A DNA stretch of 64,000 nt from Leisingera sp. ANG-M7 (lineage in GTDB: Bacteria; Pseudomonadota; Alphaproteobacteria; Rhodobacterales; Rhodobacteraceae): NCBI RefSeq assembly GCF_000813965.1, contig NZ_JWLI01000006.1, forward strand, positions 1 through 64,000, given 5' to 3'. Numbering within the stretch: the stretch's first letter is position 1; each line of letters begins with the position of its first letter. Below the pieces are notes generated by a model, which saw only the letters and a list, made by a program, of their open reading frames with translations, made no database searches and had not been told where the DNA came from. Position numbers and translations under genes: made by a program. This document shows positions 36,235 through 45,462 of the stretch, piece by piece.

Positions 36235-37983
36235 TTACCCTTTGATTTCGGGCCAGATTTCCGGGTCCAGCCCGTCGATGAACGGCGCCAGGACATCGGC
36301 GAATTTCACCCATTTGCCGATCGAGCGGGTGTGCGCCGTCTGCCTTACCTGGGTGTTCGACAGTGTCAGAACCTGGCCCTCGTGACGTTCCGGGTGGGCC
36401 ATGTCTTCGACCCACTCCAGCCCGCAGAAGTCCGCCAGCTTGCGGCTTTCGCCCTCGATACCGGCAACGAAGTCTTCGTAGCGCAGATCATAGATCCGCC
36501 CCGGCATCACCTGCCGCCAGTGCTGCATCAGCTGGCCATAAAGATTGAAGCGGTGCGCCATCGCCTTGAGGTCGTAGGCATAGGTGAGCGAGCTGCCGGA
36601 GAAATAGCCGCGCCAGATCGACAGCGCCACATCGCGCGGATCGCGGCAAAGATGAACAAAGCGTGCATCCGGGTAGGCGGTGCCAAGGTAGCCCAGCAGG
36701 CGGTAGTTGTCGGGCATCTTGTCGACATAGGCTGCGGTGCCCTCGGGCATTTCAGGCAGGCGGCTGATGTCCTCCGCGACGAAGGTGCGGGCGGCCGCGG
36801 GCGTGAAGTCCTGATCCTTTTCGATAAAGGGATGCAGCAGGAAGGCCGGCACGCCGCGCTCGCCCAGCGGGAATACATCCGGGTGCAGGCCGATCACGGT
36901 TTCCGTGAGCGTTGTGCCGGAGCGCGGCATTCCTACCACGTAGATCGGGCGGGGGCCTTCCGGCGCAGTATCCGCCGGCGTGATCTGATCCGGGAAGGCG
37001 GCCATGATCCGGGTGAACTGGCGCTCGCTCTCTTCGTAATCATAGGGAGTCTGCGCGGCCATACAGGCGTTGGCCTCGTCGTTGTGGGCGGCGAAGGCGT
37101 CCTTGTCACCCTCCTGATCAGCGATCCGGGCCAGGGCAAAACTGACGTTGGCGCGGTCGAGCGAGCGGGGCGCGGCGGCTTTCAGCGCCTTTTGCGCAAT
37201 CGGCAGCAGATCCGCGTTCTGCTCTCGGCTGCTGATGCGGGCCAGCATTTCAAGCACCTGGGTGTCCTTGGGGTCCAGCTCCATCAGCGCCAGGCACTGT
37301 TCGCGCGCGGCACCGCTTTCGCCGTTGGAGATCAGCTGGCTGGCCAGGCGGCGGCGGGCCTCGACGTTCTGGGGGGCCACGGCCACGGCTTTCCGGGCGG
37401 CCTCGGTGGCCTCGTCCTGGCGCATCAGGCGGGCCAGAAGCAGGCTGGCGCTCTGCAGTGCGTCGGCGTCATTGGGGTTCACCTTGATCGCGGCCTGATA
37501 ATCGGCCAGCGTGGCCTTTTCATCGCCCAGCGTGTTCCAGGCGGTGGCGCGCAGCCGCAGCATCCGCGGCTGGCGCGGGTCGCGGGCCAGCGCCGCGGTG
37601 GCGGTTCCGATCGCGGCCTCGGCGTTGTTCATCACCAGATGCGCCTGCGCCTGCAGGTAAAGCGCCGCTTGATCGCCGGGCTGGTCCTTCAGCACCCGCT
37701 CCAGCAATTTCATCGCCGGTTCGCCCTGCTGCATGAACAGCAGCGTTTGCGCCAGGTTCTTGCGGGCGTCGTGAAATCCGGGGGCCAGCGCCAGCGCCTT
37801 CTTAAAGTAGGGGACTGCATCTCGGTGTTTGCCGAGGCCTGACAGGCAGATGCCGGCGATATTGGGGAAATCCGGGTGGCTTTTATACCGTTTCATGCCG
37901 CCCTTGGACTGTTTCAGCGCCTGTTTGAATTTGCCCTGGTTGAGAAAACCCAAGGCGGACTGGAGATCGTTCTGAAGAGTCAT
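36235..37983 (-). CDS. TPR-sulfotransferase fusion protein
   Basis: A 582-residue protein. Residues about 1-310 form tetratricopeptide repeats (for example FPNIAGICLSGLGKHRDAVPYFKKAL, ADYQAAIKVNPNDADAL). Residues about 345-575 form a sulfotransferase domain with 5'-PSB loop PIYVVGMPRSGTTLTETVIG and 3'-phosphate motif HLCRDPRDVALSIWRGYF. The architecture resembles TPR-containing protein sulfotransferases, in which the TPR array selects the acceptor. No signal peptide or helix is visible. The acceptor is unknown. It diverges from the SRAP gene. Confidence 0.85.
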   Translation of the reverse strand: MTLQNDLQSALGFLNQGKFKQALKQSKGGMKRYKSHPDFPNIAGICLSGLGKHRDAVPYFKKALALAPGFHDARKNLAQTLLFMQQGEPAMKLLERVLKDQPGDQAALYLQAQAHLVMNNAEAAIGTATAALARDPRQPRMLRLRATAWNTLGDEKATLADYQAAIKVNPNDADALQSASLLLARLMRQDEATEAARKAVAVAPQNVEARRRLASQLISNGESGAAREQCLALMELDPKDTQVLEMLARISSREQNADLLPIAQKALKAAAPRSLDRANVSFALARIADQEGDKDAFAAHNDEANACMAAQTPYDYEESERQFTRIMAAFPDQITPADTAPEGPRPIYVVGMPRSGTTLTETVIGLHPDVFPLGERGVPAFLLHPFIEKDQDFTPAAARTFVAEDISRLPEMPEGTAAYVDKMPDNYRLLGYLGTAYPDARFVHLCRDPRDVALSIWRGYFSGSSLTYAYDLKAMAHRFNLYGQLMQHWRQVMPGRIYDLRYEDFVAGIEGESRKLADFCGLEWVEDMAHPERHEGQVLTLSNTQVRQTAHTRSIGKWVKFADVLAPFIDGLDPEIWPEIKG

Positions 37984-38072
37984 GAGGCCTATCTATCATC
38001 CTGTCGGGCGGCTGAAAATCAGGAGCCGCGGCAGGTTTTGCAAATGCGCCCCGGCCCGGGTTAGAAATCAGC

Positions 38073-38762
38073 ATGTGCGGACGATTTGCCATAACCCTGC
38101 CCACGGATGCAATGGCGCAGCTGTTTGCGGCGCAGCCGGCAAATGATCTGCCAAAGACGCCGGATTTCAACGTCTGCCCGACGAACCCGGTGCACGTGGT
38201 TCAGACTGGTGATGCCGGGCGGCAGCTGGTCTCGATGCGCTGGGGGTTTCTGCCGCATTGGTACAAGAGCGAGACTGCCGGTCCGCTGCTGATCAACGCA
38301 CGGGCCGAGACAATTGCGGAAAAACCCGCCTTTGCCGCCGCAGCCCGCGAGCGGCGCTGCCTGATCCCGGCCACCGGGTTTTATGAATGGACCAAGTCGG
38401 AGGAGGGCGCCCGGCTGCCCTGGTACATCTATCGCAGCGATGCGGCCCCGATCGCCTTTGCCGCCGTATGGCAAAGCTGGGGCGATGCTGATCCGGTCAA
38501 GACCTGCGCCATTGTCACCACGGCCGCCAATCAGGGGCTGTCTGGCATCCACCACCGGATGCCGCTGATCCTGGAACCCGGGGAGTGGGGCAAATGGCTG
38601 GGGGAGGAGGGCCATGGCGCCGCCCGGCTGATGCAGCCGGGGGCAGAGGGCGTGCTGGACTTCCACCGGGTGGATCCGGCGGTGAACTCCAACCGCGCCG
38701 AGGGGCCGGAGCTGATCGAGCCGTTCGGGGAGGAGGATATCCCGCGCGGGCAGCTGATCTGA
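38073..38762 (+). CDS. SOS response-associated peptidase (SRAP, HMCES/YedK family)
   Basis: A 229-residue protein that crosslinks abasic sites in single-stranded DNA through its N-terminal cysteine. Cys2 follows the initiator Met (MCGRFAIT), which fixes the start at 38073. Other family residues are present: NARAET, GFYEWTKSEEG and the histidine segment GIHHRMPLIL. It ends 3 bases from the convergent MarR gene. No LexA box was recognised in the 89-base upstream region. Confidence 0.92.
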   Translation: MCGRFAITLPTDAMAQLFAAQPANDLPKTPDFNVCPTNPVHVVQTGDAGRQLVSMRWGFLPHWYKSETAGPLLINARAETIAEKPAFAAAARERRCLIPATGFYEWTKSEEGARLPWYIYRSDAAPIAFAAVWQSWGDADPVKTCAIVTTAANQGLSGIHHRMPLILEPGEWGKWLGEEGHGAARLMQPGAEGVLDFHRVDPAVNSNRAEGPELIEPFGEEDIPRGQLI

Positions 38763-38765
38763 AGG

Positions 38766-39257
38766 CTACTCGGCGGCGTGGCGGGCGGGCAGGTCGCGCT
38801 GCGGTGCGCGGCTGAGGTCGTTGCCTGCAAGTGTCGCCTTTTGCAGCAGCGCCACAAAGGTTTCCTGCTCGGCTTCCGTAAGGCCGGTCAGAATGCCGGG
38901 CTGGGACGCCCGCACGATGGGCAGGATGTGTTCCAGCAGGGCCTCGCCGTCTTGGGTCAGGCTGACCTCGCGGGCACGGCGGTCGGCCTTGGAGACGCAT
39001 CGCTGCACCAGCCCCTTGTCCACCAGCCGGTCCACCACTTTGCCCAGAGTCGCGCGATCATAGGCGATGAGGCCTGCAACCGAGGCCTGGTCGATGCCAG
39101 GATGGCGGTGGATGGCGGCCATTGCAGCGAACTGAACGGGCGTCAGATCTATGCCTTCAGCTGCCATGCGGTCCATGAACTGGGCGACGGAAATCTGGTG
39201 CAACCGCCGGATCAGGTGGCCGGGCAGGGTGTGGATGTCCAACGGGTCAGTGGTCAT
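38766..39257 (-). CDS. MarR-family transcriptional regulator
   Basis: A 163-residue regulator with the MarR winged HTH: MDRMAAEGIDLTPVQFAAMAAI, recognition helix DQASVAGLIAYDRATLGKVVDRLVDKGLV, and wing SKADRRAREVSLT. The ATG at 39257 (MTTDPLDIH) is preferred; AAGGA lies 11 bases upstream. It diverges from selU with a 163-base spacer, so selU or itself may be the target. The ligand is unknown. Confidence 0.87.
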   Translation of the reverse strand: MTTDPLDIHTLPGHLIRRLHQISVAQFMDRMAAEGIDLTPVQFAAMAAIHRHPGIDQASVAGLIAYDRATLGKVVDRLVDKGLVQRCVSKADRRAREVSLTQDGEALLEHILPIVRASQPGILTGLTEAEQETFVALLQKATLAGNDLSRAPQRDLPARHAAE

Positions 39258-39420
39258 GGCCTTTCGGGTCCTTGGCGGTCTGGTTCCCGGCAGAGCGCGC
39301 GGGCGTGATCTGTTCGCGAGGAATGCCATAGCGCCCTGTGCGCAATGCGCGCAAGACTTATCGCCGCGGCGGCGGCATTTGCGGCTTTTCCTTGCGCATG
39401 GAGCGCGGTAGGCATGGGCC

Positions 39421-40473
39421 ATGGCGCTGAAATTCACCTCATTGCAAGAGTTCTACGCGCACGGGTTCGACACCGTGATCGACGTGCGCAGCCCGGCGGA
39501 ATATGCCGAGGATCATGTGCCGGGAGCGATCAGCCTGCCGGTGCTGAACAACGAGGAGCGGGCTGAGGTCGGCACCATCTATGTGCAGGACAGCCCGTTC
39601 AAGGCGCGCAAGTTGGGCGCGGCCTTGGTGTTCCGCAACGCGGCGAATCACATCGAACAGCGTCTGAGCCACCACGAGGGCGGCTGGAAGCCGCTGGTTT
39701 ATTGCTGGCGCGGCGGCCAGCGGTCGGGCTCCTTCACCTGGATGCTGCAGCAGATCGGCTGGCGCGCAGAGGTGGTGGAGGGCGGCTATCAGAGCTACCG
39801 CCGTCTGGTGAATGCGGCGCTCTATCAATCCGCGCTGCCGCACCGGCTGGTGGCGCTGGACGGCTATACCGGCTCCGCCAAGACCGAGGTGCTGAAGCGC
39901 GCCGGTGACCTGGGGGTGCAGGTGCTGGACCTGGAGGGGCTGGCCAACCATCGCGGTTCGCTGCTGGGCGATATGCCGACACCGCAGCCCTCGCAGAAGG
40001 GGTTTGAGTCCGCTCTGGCGGGGGCGCTCATGAAGCTCGATCCCGCCCGCCCGGTGCTGGTGGAGGCGGAATCCAGCAAGATCGGCCAGCGGATCATTCC
40101 GCCTGCAGTCTGGGACGCGATGAAGCAAGCCTTGCGGATCGAACTGCAGGTGCCGGTGGCGGCGCGCTGCCGCTACTTGGTGGATGCCTATGACGATATC
40201 CTGTCGGATACGGACAAGCTGCGCGGCAAGCTGGGCGCCCTGCGCGCGCACCGCTCCGGCGCGGTGGTGGACGGCTGGTTTGCCAGCATCGAGGCAGGCG
40301 ACAAGGCTGCTTTGACCGAAGCGCTGATGGTGGAGCATTACGACCCCGCCTACCGCAAGTCCCGCGCAGCTATTGGCGCGGAGGTCGCCGCCACGGTCGA
40401 AGCCGATACGCTGGATGAAGCAGGCCTGAATGCCGCCGCAGTGCAGGTGGCGGAAGTCATGTCCGGTCTCTGA
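39421..40473 (+). CDS. selU: tRNA 2-selenouridine synthase
   Basis: Replaces sulfur by selenium at the 2-thiouridine of tRNA anticodon position 34 (geranylation then selenation), using selenophosphate from SelD. The 350-residue protein has an N-terminal rhodanese domain with catalytic Cys in VYCWRGGQRSGSF and a C-terminal P-loop domain (DGYTGSAKTEVLKRAG, EAESSKIGQ). Also called MnmH/YbbB. It converges on selD 81 bases away. No selA, selB or selC is seen here, so selenium use in this window is for tRNA modification. Confidence 0.94.
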   Translation: MALKFTSLQEFYAHGFDTVIDVRSPAEYAEDHVPGAISLPVLNNEERAEVGTIYVQDSPFKARKLGAALVFRNAANHIEQRLSHHEGGWKPLVYCWRGGQRSGSFTWMLQQIGWRAEVVEGGYQSYRRLVNAALYQSALPHRLVALDGYTGSAKTEVLKRAGDLGVQVLDLEGLANHRGSLLGDMPTPQPSQKGFESALAGALMKLDPARPVLVEAESSKIGQRIIPPAVWDAMKQALRIELQVPVAARCRYLVDAYDDILSDTDKLRGKLGALRAHRSGAVVDGWFASIEAGDKAALTEALMVEHYDPAYRKSRAAIGAEVAATVEADTLDEAGLNAAAVQVAEVMSGL

Positions 40474-40533
40474 CAGAAGCTCTCCCGCCCGTCGCCGGGG
40501 CCTCTGCGCGGCCCCGCTCCCGTTGGGCGTGGC

Positions 40534-40551
40534 GCCGCGCTGGCGCGCGGC
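40534..40551. terminator. GC hairpin between selU and selD
   Basis: GCCGCGC/GCGCGGC form a 7-bp stem with loop TGGC, between convergent selU and selD. A GGGGCC/GGCCCC pairing lies just before. There is no T-run, so efficiency is uncertain. Confidence 0.4.
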
Positions 40552-40553
40552 GG

Positions 40554-42719
40554 TCAGGCGCTGAGGGTGATCTTACCGGAAATTTCCGTGATCCTGCCGA
40601 TGAGGGCGGCCGGGTATCCGGCTGCGGTGAGTTTCACCAGCAGTTCATCTGCCTGACCGGGGGACACAGCTGCCAGCAGGCCGCCGGCGGTTTGCGGGTC
40701 GAACAGCAGGTCCTGCCAGCCGGTTGTCGTCAGCTCCGGCAGGGCGGCCTGGTTGGAGGGAAACAGTGTGGAGCGGATGCCGCGGTCCGCAAGTTCCGCC
40801 GCACCTTGCATCAGGGGGATCTTGCCGGCGGACAGCTCTGCCCCGGTGCGGGACGCTTCGCAGATGCCCAGCAGATGGCCCAGGAGGCCGAAGCCAGTGA
40901 CGTCGGTCATCGCGTGGGCGTCCTGCAGGATGCGGGCGGCGGTGCCCTGCGGCTGGCTCATCTGCTCCAGCGCAGCCGCCACCCAGTCTCCCTTGGCTTC
41001 GCCGGCCATCTCTGCGGCCATCAGAACGCCGGAGCCGAGGGGCTTGGTCAGGATCAGCGCATCGCCGGGTAGCGCGCCGGCGAGGGTGATTGCAGGGCGG
41101 CGGCAAAGGCCGGTGACGGTGAAGCCGATGGTCAGCTCATCCCCCAGCGAGGTATGGCCGCCGATGATAGCGGCGCCGGCGTTTTGCATGACGGCAGAGG
41201 CGGCATCCATGATCTCTGCCAGGGTGCGGGCCTGCAGGGCGGGGGACATGCGCGGCAGGATCAGGTTGGCGGTGGCGGCCTGCGGTTCCGCCCCCATCGC
41301 CCAGATGTCGCCAAGCGCGTGGACTGCGGCGATGCGGGTCATCAGCACCGGGTCATTGGTGAAGCTGCGCAGGTGATCGGTACTTATCACCTGTTTGACG
41401 TTGCCGGTGGTCAGCAGCGCCGCGTCGTCGCCGGGCAGCGGTGTGATGTCGTCGCGGTCCGTGCTAGAAATTCCTGCAAGCGTGCCGAGCAGCGCGTCGC
41501 GCCCGACCTTGGCGCCGCAGCCGCCGCACATGGGCTTGTCCCCCAGTGCCTGCTCCATATCGAGGGTGTGTTCGGCGGGCAGGTCCGGTGCATCCATGGC
41601 GGGCAGGTCGCGGAATTTTTCCATGAAGGCCTGATCGATCCTGTCCTTCCATGTCCACATCAGTGGGCTAGAGAGGGTAGTGCCGAAACGCTCGCCAAGC
41701 GCCTCCCTTGAGCCCATGGAGATCAGTTTCAGGTAGTCCTTCTGAGGTTTGTAGCTGCGCAGCGGATCGCCGGTCATCAGGGCGCGCAGGTTGTGGTAGA
41801 GCACCGGCGCCTGGCGCACAGCGTAGACGCCGGCCTTGGGGCGCGGGGCGAACTCCATATGGGCGCAGTCGCCGGTGGCAAAGACCTGCGGATCAGAGGT
41901 TTGCAAGGTTTCACCGACACGGATGAAACCGTCGTTCAGGTCCAATCCGCTGTCCGCCAGCCAGCCATAGGGGCGGGCGCCCGCGGCGCCAGTGGTGAAA
42001 TCCGAGAGGATCTCCCGCCCGTCCTGCAGCGTGATGTAGCCGTCTTCGATACGTTCTATCGCTGCGTTTTCCTCGAGCCGCACGCCCTGTTCGACCAAGG
42101 CGCGGCGCAGGGTCTGGCGGGCCTTTTCGCCGATTGCGCGTAAGGCCTGGTCACTGTCGATCAGCGTTGCTTGAGCGAGGCGGCCGCAGGACTTGAGGGC
42201 ATAGGCCATCGCGAGGATCAGCTCCACCCCGGCGACGCCTCCGCCGATCACCGCGACATGGGCGGGGCCATCGCCGTCGCGAAAGGCAGCCCAGCGGGCG
42301 GCGAAGCGGCCCAGCGGCTTGGCCGGGATGCCGTGGTCCGCAAAGCCCGGCAGGTCCGGCATGGCGGAGGTGATGCCGATGTCGATGGAGGCGGCGTCAT
42401 AGGCAATCGGCGGGCGGCCCGGCACATGCACCAGCCGGGCGGCGGTGTCGATATGTTCTGCCGCGCCCAGCACCACGCGGGCGCCGGCAAAACGGGCGAG
42501 GCGCACGAGGTCAATGTCCAGCTCATCCCGCTGGTAATGGCCTGCCACAAAGCCGGGCAGCATGCCGGAATAGGGCGCGGTTGGGCCGGGGTTGATCACC
42601 GTCAGCCTGGCGCCGGGCAGGGGCTTCATGCCCCATTTGCGCAAGACCAGCGCGTGGGTGTGGCCGCCGCCCACCAGAACCAGGTCACGGGTCAGCGGCA
42701 GGCGGGAGGTGTCGATCAC
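40554..42719 (-). CDS. selD: Selenophosphate synthetase fused to an FAD-dependent oxidoreductase
   Basis: A 721-residue two-domain protein. Residues 1 to about 370 form an NDH-2-like flavoprotein (DLVLVGGGHTHALVLRKWG, second nucleotide fold AVIGGGVAGVELILAMAYAL, and FATGDCAHM). Residues about 395-721 form SelD, which makes selenophosphate from selenide and ATP, with the glycine-rich Cys/Lys loop PMCGGCGAKVGRDA and PLPGDDAALL. The Sec/Cys position is Cys. The fused oxidoreductase may supply reduced selenium; that is inferred from the fusion. It serves SelU next door and lies 28 bases downstream of mrpG on the same strand. Confidence 0.93.
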   Translation of the reverse strand: MIDTSRLPLTRDLVLVGGGHTHALVLRKWGMKPLPGARLTVINPGPTAPYSGMLPGFVAGHYQRDELDIDLVRLARFAGARVVLGAAEHIDTAARLVHVPGRPPIAYDAASIDIGITSAMPDLPGFADHGIPAKPLGRFAARWAAFRDGDGPAHVAVIGGGVAGVELILAMAYALKSCGRLAQATLIDSDQALRAIGEKARQTLRRALVEQGVRLEENAAIERIEDGYITLQDGREILSDFTTGAAGARPYGWLADSGLDLNDGFIRVGETLQTSDPQVFATGDCAHMEFAPRPKAGVYAVRQAPVLYHNLRALMTGDPLRSYKPQKDYLKLISMGSREALGERFGTTLSSPLMWTWKDRIDQAFMEKFRDLPAMDAPDLPAEHTLDMEQALGDKPMCGGCGAKVGRDALLGTLAGISSTDRDDITPLPGDDAALLTTGNVKQVISTDHLRSFTNDPVLMTRIAAVHALGDIWAMGAEPQAATANLILPRMSPALQARTLAEIMDAASAVMQNAGAAIIGGHTSLGDELTIGFTVTGLCRRPAITLAGALPGDALILTKPLGSGVLMAAEMAGEAKGDWVAAALEQMSQPQGTAARILQDAHAMTDVTGFGLLGHLLGICEASRTGAELSAGKIPLMQGAAELADRGIRSTLFPSNQAALPELTTTGWQDLLFDPQTAGGLLAAVSPGQADELLVKLTAAGYPAALIGRITEISGKITLSA

Positions 42720-42747
42720 GGGTCAGGCCTTCCTGAGTGCTGTGCGG

Positions 42748-43149
42748 TTAGTCTTCGGCGGGCGGCGTCTGTTCCGCGCTGCGGCGTTCCTCATCCTCGG
42801 GCGTGTCATGGGTGGCCCAGTGATCGTCGCCGCCGGCCTCTGGCATGGTATCGCGGGTTTCCTGCCGGTGGATGTGCACCTTGGCAATGAAATTTGCCGT
42901 GATCGGTGCGGTCAGGAACAGGAACAGCGTGATCATCAGTTCATGGTAGGAGAAGTATTTCTCAAACGCAGCTGCGTGCAGCATGGAGGCCAAGAGCACG
43001 CCACCGACGCCAAGGGTCGTGGCCTTGGTCGGGGCGTGCAGGCGGGACATCTGGTCGTTCAGCTTGATCAGCCCAAAGGAGCCGACAATGCCGAAGATGC
43101 CGGCGGTTACCAGGAAGGCGGCGACGAGGAATTCAAACAGGGTTTCCAT
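42748..43149 (-). CDS. mrpG: Mrp Na+/H+ antiporter subunit G
   Basis: A 133-residue membrane protein with three helices (FLVAAFLVTAGIFGIVGSFGLI and following), the conserved RLHAPTKATTLGVGG motif and a hydrophilic acidic C-terminal tail of about 40 residues. It is the last gene of the six-gene Mrp operon, 11 bases after mrpF; AGGGG precedes the ATG. Confidence 0.93.
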   Translation of the reverse strand: METLFEFLVAAFLVTAGIFGIVGSFGLIKLNDQMSRLHAPTKATTLGVGGVLLASMLHAAAFEKYFSYHELMITLFLFLTAPITANFIAKVHIHRQETRDTMPEAGGDDHWATHDTPEDEERRSAEQTPPAED

Positions 43150-43160
43150 CTTTCTGCCCC

Positions 43161-43430
43161 TTACTCGATGATGTTGCCGCGCAGGATGAAGCGCGCGTAG
43201 GCCACGGTGGAGACAAAGCCGAGCATCGCGATGATCATTGCGGCCTCAAAGAAGATCTCAGTTCCCAGCGCCATGCCGTAAAGCACCATCAGGGCGATGG
43301 CGTTGATGAACATGGTGTCGAGCGCCAGGATGCGGTCGGCCACATCGGGGGCGGTGACGACCTTCCAGAGGTTCATCAGCATGGCGAGCGCGAAACAGGC
43401 GAAGGCGAAGGTGGCAGCGCTTTCGATCAT
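43161..43430 (-). CDS. mrpF: Mrp Na+/H+ antiporter subunit F
   Basis: An 89-residue three-helix subunit with the family signature VTAPDVADRILALDTMFINAIA. Its start overlaps the mrpE stop by four bases. It belongs to the Mrp complex that exchanges cytoplasmic Na+ (or K+) for H+. Confidence 0.93.
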   Translation of the reverse strand: MIESAATFAFACFALAMLMNLWKVVTAPDVADRILALDTMFINAIALMVLYGMALGTEIFFEAAMIIAMLGFVSTVAYARFILRGNIIE

Positions 43431-43924
43431 TCGAAAATCTCCATCAGCCGGCGCTCGTAGCGCTGTTTGATTTCATCCCGCACCGCGTCGGGGTTGGGGG
43501 CATCGAGGCAGTGGACCAGCAGGGCGTGGCCCTCATCCGAGACGTCCGCCGAAAGGGTGCCGGGCGTCATGGTGATGGTGCCGGCAAGGGCGGTGATTGC
43601 TTCCGGCGTTTTCAGGTCCAGCGGGATGGTGATCCAGTTGGGGCGCCGGTCGGCGTTGGGTTTGAACAGCACGATGCGGGCGACGATGATGTTGGCCTGC
43701 ACGATGTCCAGCAGCACAACCAGGATGTATTCCGCGATCTTGAACGGGCGGCGAAGGTTGGGCCGGTTGGGCCAGAAGGGTTGGGTCACGAAGGGGATCA
43801 CCACCCCCAGCAGGAAGCCGAAGACCAAGGAGTTCAGCGACCAGCGGTTCACCATCAGCAGCCAGGTGAGGGTCAGCAGAAGGGTGAGAAACGGGTGCGG
43901 GAACAGCCGCCAGATCAGTTTCAT
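43427..43924 (-). CDS. mrpE: Mrp Na+/H+ antiporter subunit E
   Basis: A 165-residue subunit with two N-terminal helices (FLTLLLTLTWLLMVNRWSLN) and the ITALAGTITMTPGTLSADVSDEG core typical of MrpE. It overlaps mrpD and mrpF by four bases each. Confidence 0.93.
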   Translation of the reverse strand: MKLIWRLFPHPFLTLLLTLTWLLMVNRWSLNSLVFGFLLGVVIPFVTQPFWPNRPNLRRPFKIAEYILVVLLDIVQANIIVARIVLFKPNADRRPNWITIPLDLKTPEAITALAGTITMTPGTLSADVSDEGHALLVHCLDAPNPDAVRDEIKQRYERRLMEIFE

Positions 43925-45462
43925 TCCGCGGTCCTCCCCAAAACGGTGTCGATATAGGCCGACGGCGCATAGAGCTGCGCGGCCGTTGCCTCAGCATAGC
44001 GGGTGGCGGGACCTGCAAAGACAGTGAGCGCCACCAGGCCGCCAAGGAGGCCGAAGCAGGCCACGAAGGGCAGCTGTGCCGGCTGGGCGGGCAATGTGTC
44101 AACGGGCGGCTCTGCGCTGGTGTCCGTATCCTCAGGTGTCAGGCCGTGGCCTTTCCAGAACAGGAGCGAGCCTGCACGCGCCATGCCGATGATGGTGACA
44201 AGCGAGCCGATCAGGATGATACCCCAGATCCAGGGCGCCAGCGCGGCGCCGCGGGTGGCGTCCAGCACCAGCAGTTTGCCCAGGAAGCCCGACAGCGGCG
44301 GCATCCCCGCCAATGCGATTGCGGCGGCAAAGAACAGGGCCGAGATCAGTCCGGTCTGCGGCATCGGCAGCTGCGGCAGGATCCACTGGCCTTGACGCTC
44401 CATCACCAGGTCGGCGACCAGGAACAACAGCGCCGCTGCCAGGGTGGAATGCACCAGGTAGTAAAGCGCAGCCGCGGCGGCGGTCTGGGTGAACAAGGAG
44501 ATCGCGATCAAGAGCGTGCCCATGGAGGCGATGGCGCCGAAGGCCGCGAGGCGGCCCAGCTTCTTTGAGCCGAGGACACCGATGGCGCCGGCGCCGAGGG
44601 TCAAGAGGGCCGCGGGCAGCAGCCAGCTTTCGGTCAAGCCTGCGGTGGCTTCGACCTCGGGGCCGAAGACCAGCGTATAGATGCGCAGGATCGAATAGGC
44701 GCCGACCTTGGTCATGATGGCAAAGAGCGCCGCCACCGGCATCGGCGCGTTGGCATAGGCCGAAGGCAGCCAGAAATGCAGCGGCAGGAGGGATGCCTTG
44801 ATGGCAAATACCAGCAGAAGCATCACCGCGCCGACACGCAGGAGGGCGGTGTCCTCTGCCGGGATCTGGGCGACCTTCACGGCGAGGTCGGCCATGTTCA
44901 GGGTGCCGGTGACGGAATAGAGCGTGCCGAGCGCAAACAGGAACAGGGTGGAGCCCAGGAGGTTGAACACCACATACTGCACGCCTGCCTGAAACCTCCG
45001 GGTGCCGCCGGAATGGATCATCAGCCCGTAGGAGGCGATGAGCAGCACTTCGAAGAAGACAAACAGATTAAAGGCGTCGCCGGTCAGGAAGGCGCCCATG
45101 ATGCCCATCAGCTGGAACTGGAACAGCGCGTGGAAGTTACTGCCGCGGGTGTCCCATCCGGAACCGATGGCATAGAGCAGCACCGGCAGGGCCAGGAGCG
45201 AGGTCAGCACAATCATCATCGCCGACAGCCGGTCCAGCACCAGGACGATGCCGAAGGGCGCGGGCCAGTCGCCCAGTTCGTAGACTTTGACGGTGCCATC
45301 GGCGGCCTGTGCGGCCAGCGCCAGGGTGACGCCTGCCAGCAGCACCGCGCTGGCCAGCGAGAAGATCCGCTGCAGGTCCAGGTGGTGGCGCAGCACCATG
45401 ATGATGAAGGGCGCAACAAGGGCGGGCAGAACCACCGGTGCGATCAGCAGGTGTTCCATCAT
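43921..45462 (-). CDS. mrpD: Mrp Na+/H+ antiporter subunit D
   Basis: A 513-residue proton-translocating subunit homologous to complex I NuoM/NuoN, with about fourteen helices. The conserved Lys/His-bearing helices include AFNLFVFFEVLLIASYGLM, LLVFAIKASLLPLHFWLPSAYANAP and ALAGMPPLSGFLGKLLVLDA. It overlaps mrpC and mrpE by four bases each. Confidence 0.94.
   Translation of the reverse strand: MMEHLLIAPVVLPALVAPFIIMVLRHHLDLQRIFSLASAVLLAGVTLALAAQAADGTVKVYELGDWPAPFGIVLVLDRLSAMMIVLTSLLALPVLLYAIGSGWDTRGSNFHALFQFQLMGIMGAFLTGDAFNLFVFFEVLLIASYGLMIHSGGTRRFQAGVQYVVFNLLGSTLFLFALGTLYSVTGTLNMADLAVKVAQIPAEDTALLRVGAVMLLLVFAIKASLLPLHFWLPSAYANAPMPVAALFAIMTKVGAYSILRIYTLVFGPEVEATAGLTESWLLPAALLTLGAGAIGVLGSKKLGRLAAFGAIASMGTLLIAISLFTQTAAAAALYYLVHSTLAAALLFLVADLVMERQGQWILPQLPMPQTGLISALFFAAAIALAGMPPLSGFLGKLLVLDATRGAALAPWIWGIILIGSLVTIIGMARAGSLLFWKGHGLTPEDTDTSAEPPVDTLPAQPAQLPFVACFGLLGGLVALTVFAGPATRYAEATAAQLYAPSAYIDTVLGRTAE

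Noticed and set aside
38037-38044. An isolated TTTGCAAA between the TPR-sulfotransferase and SRAP genes
   Set aside because: Single box with no partner and no link to short-chain acyl metabolism, unlike the cluster at prpE.
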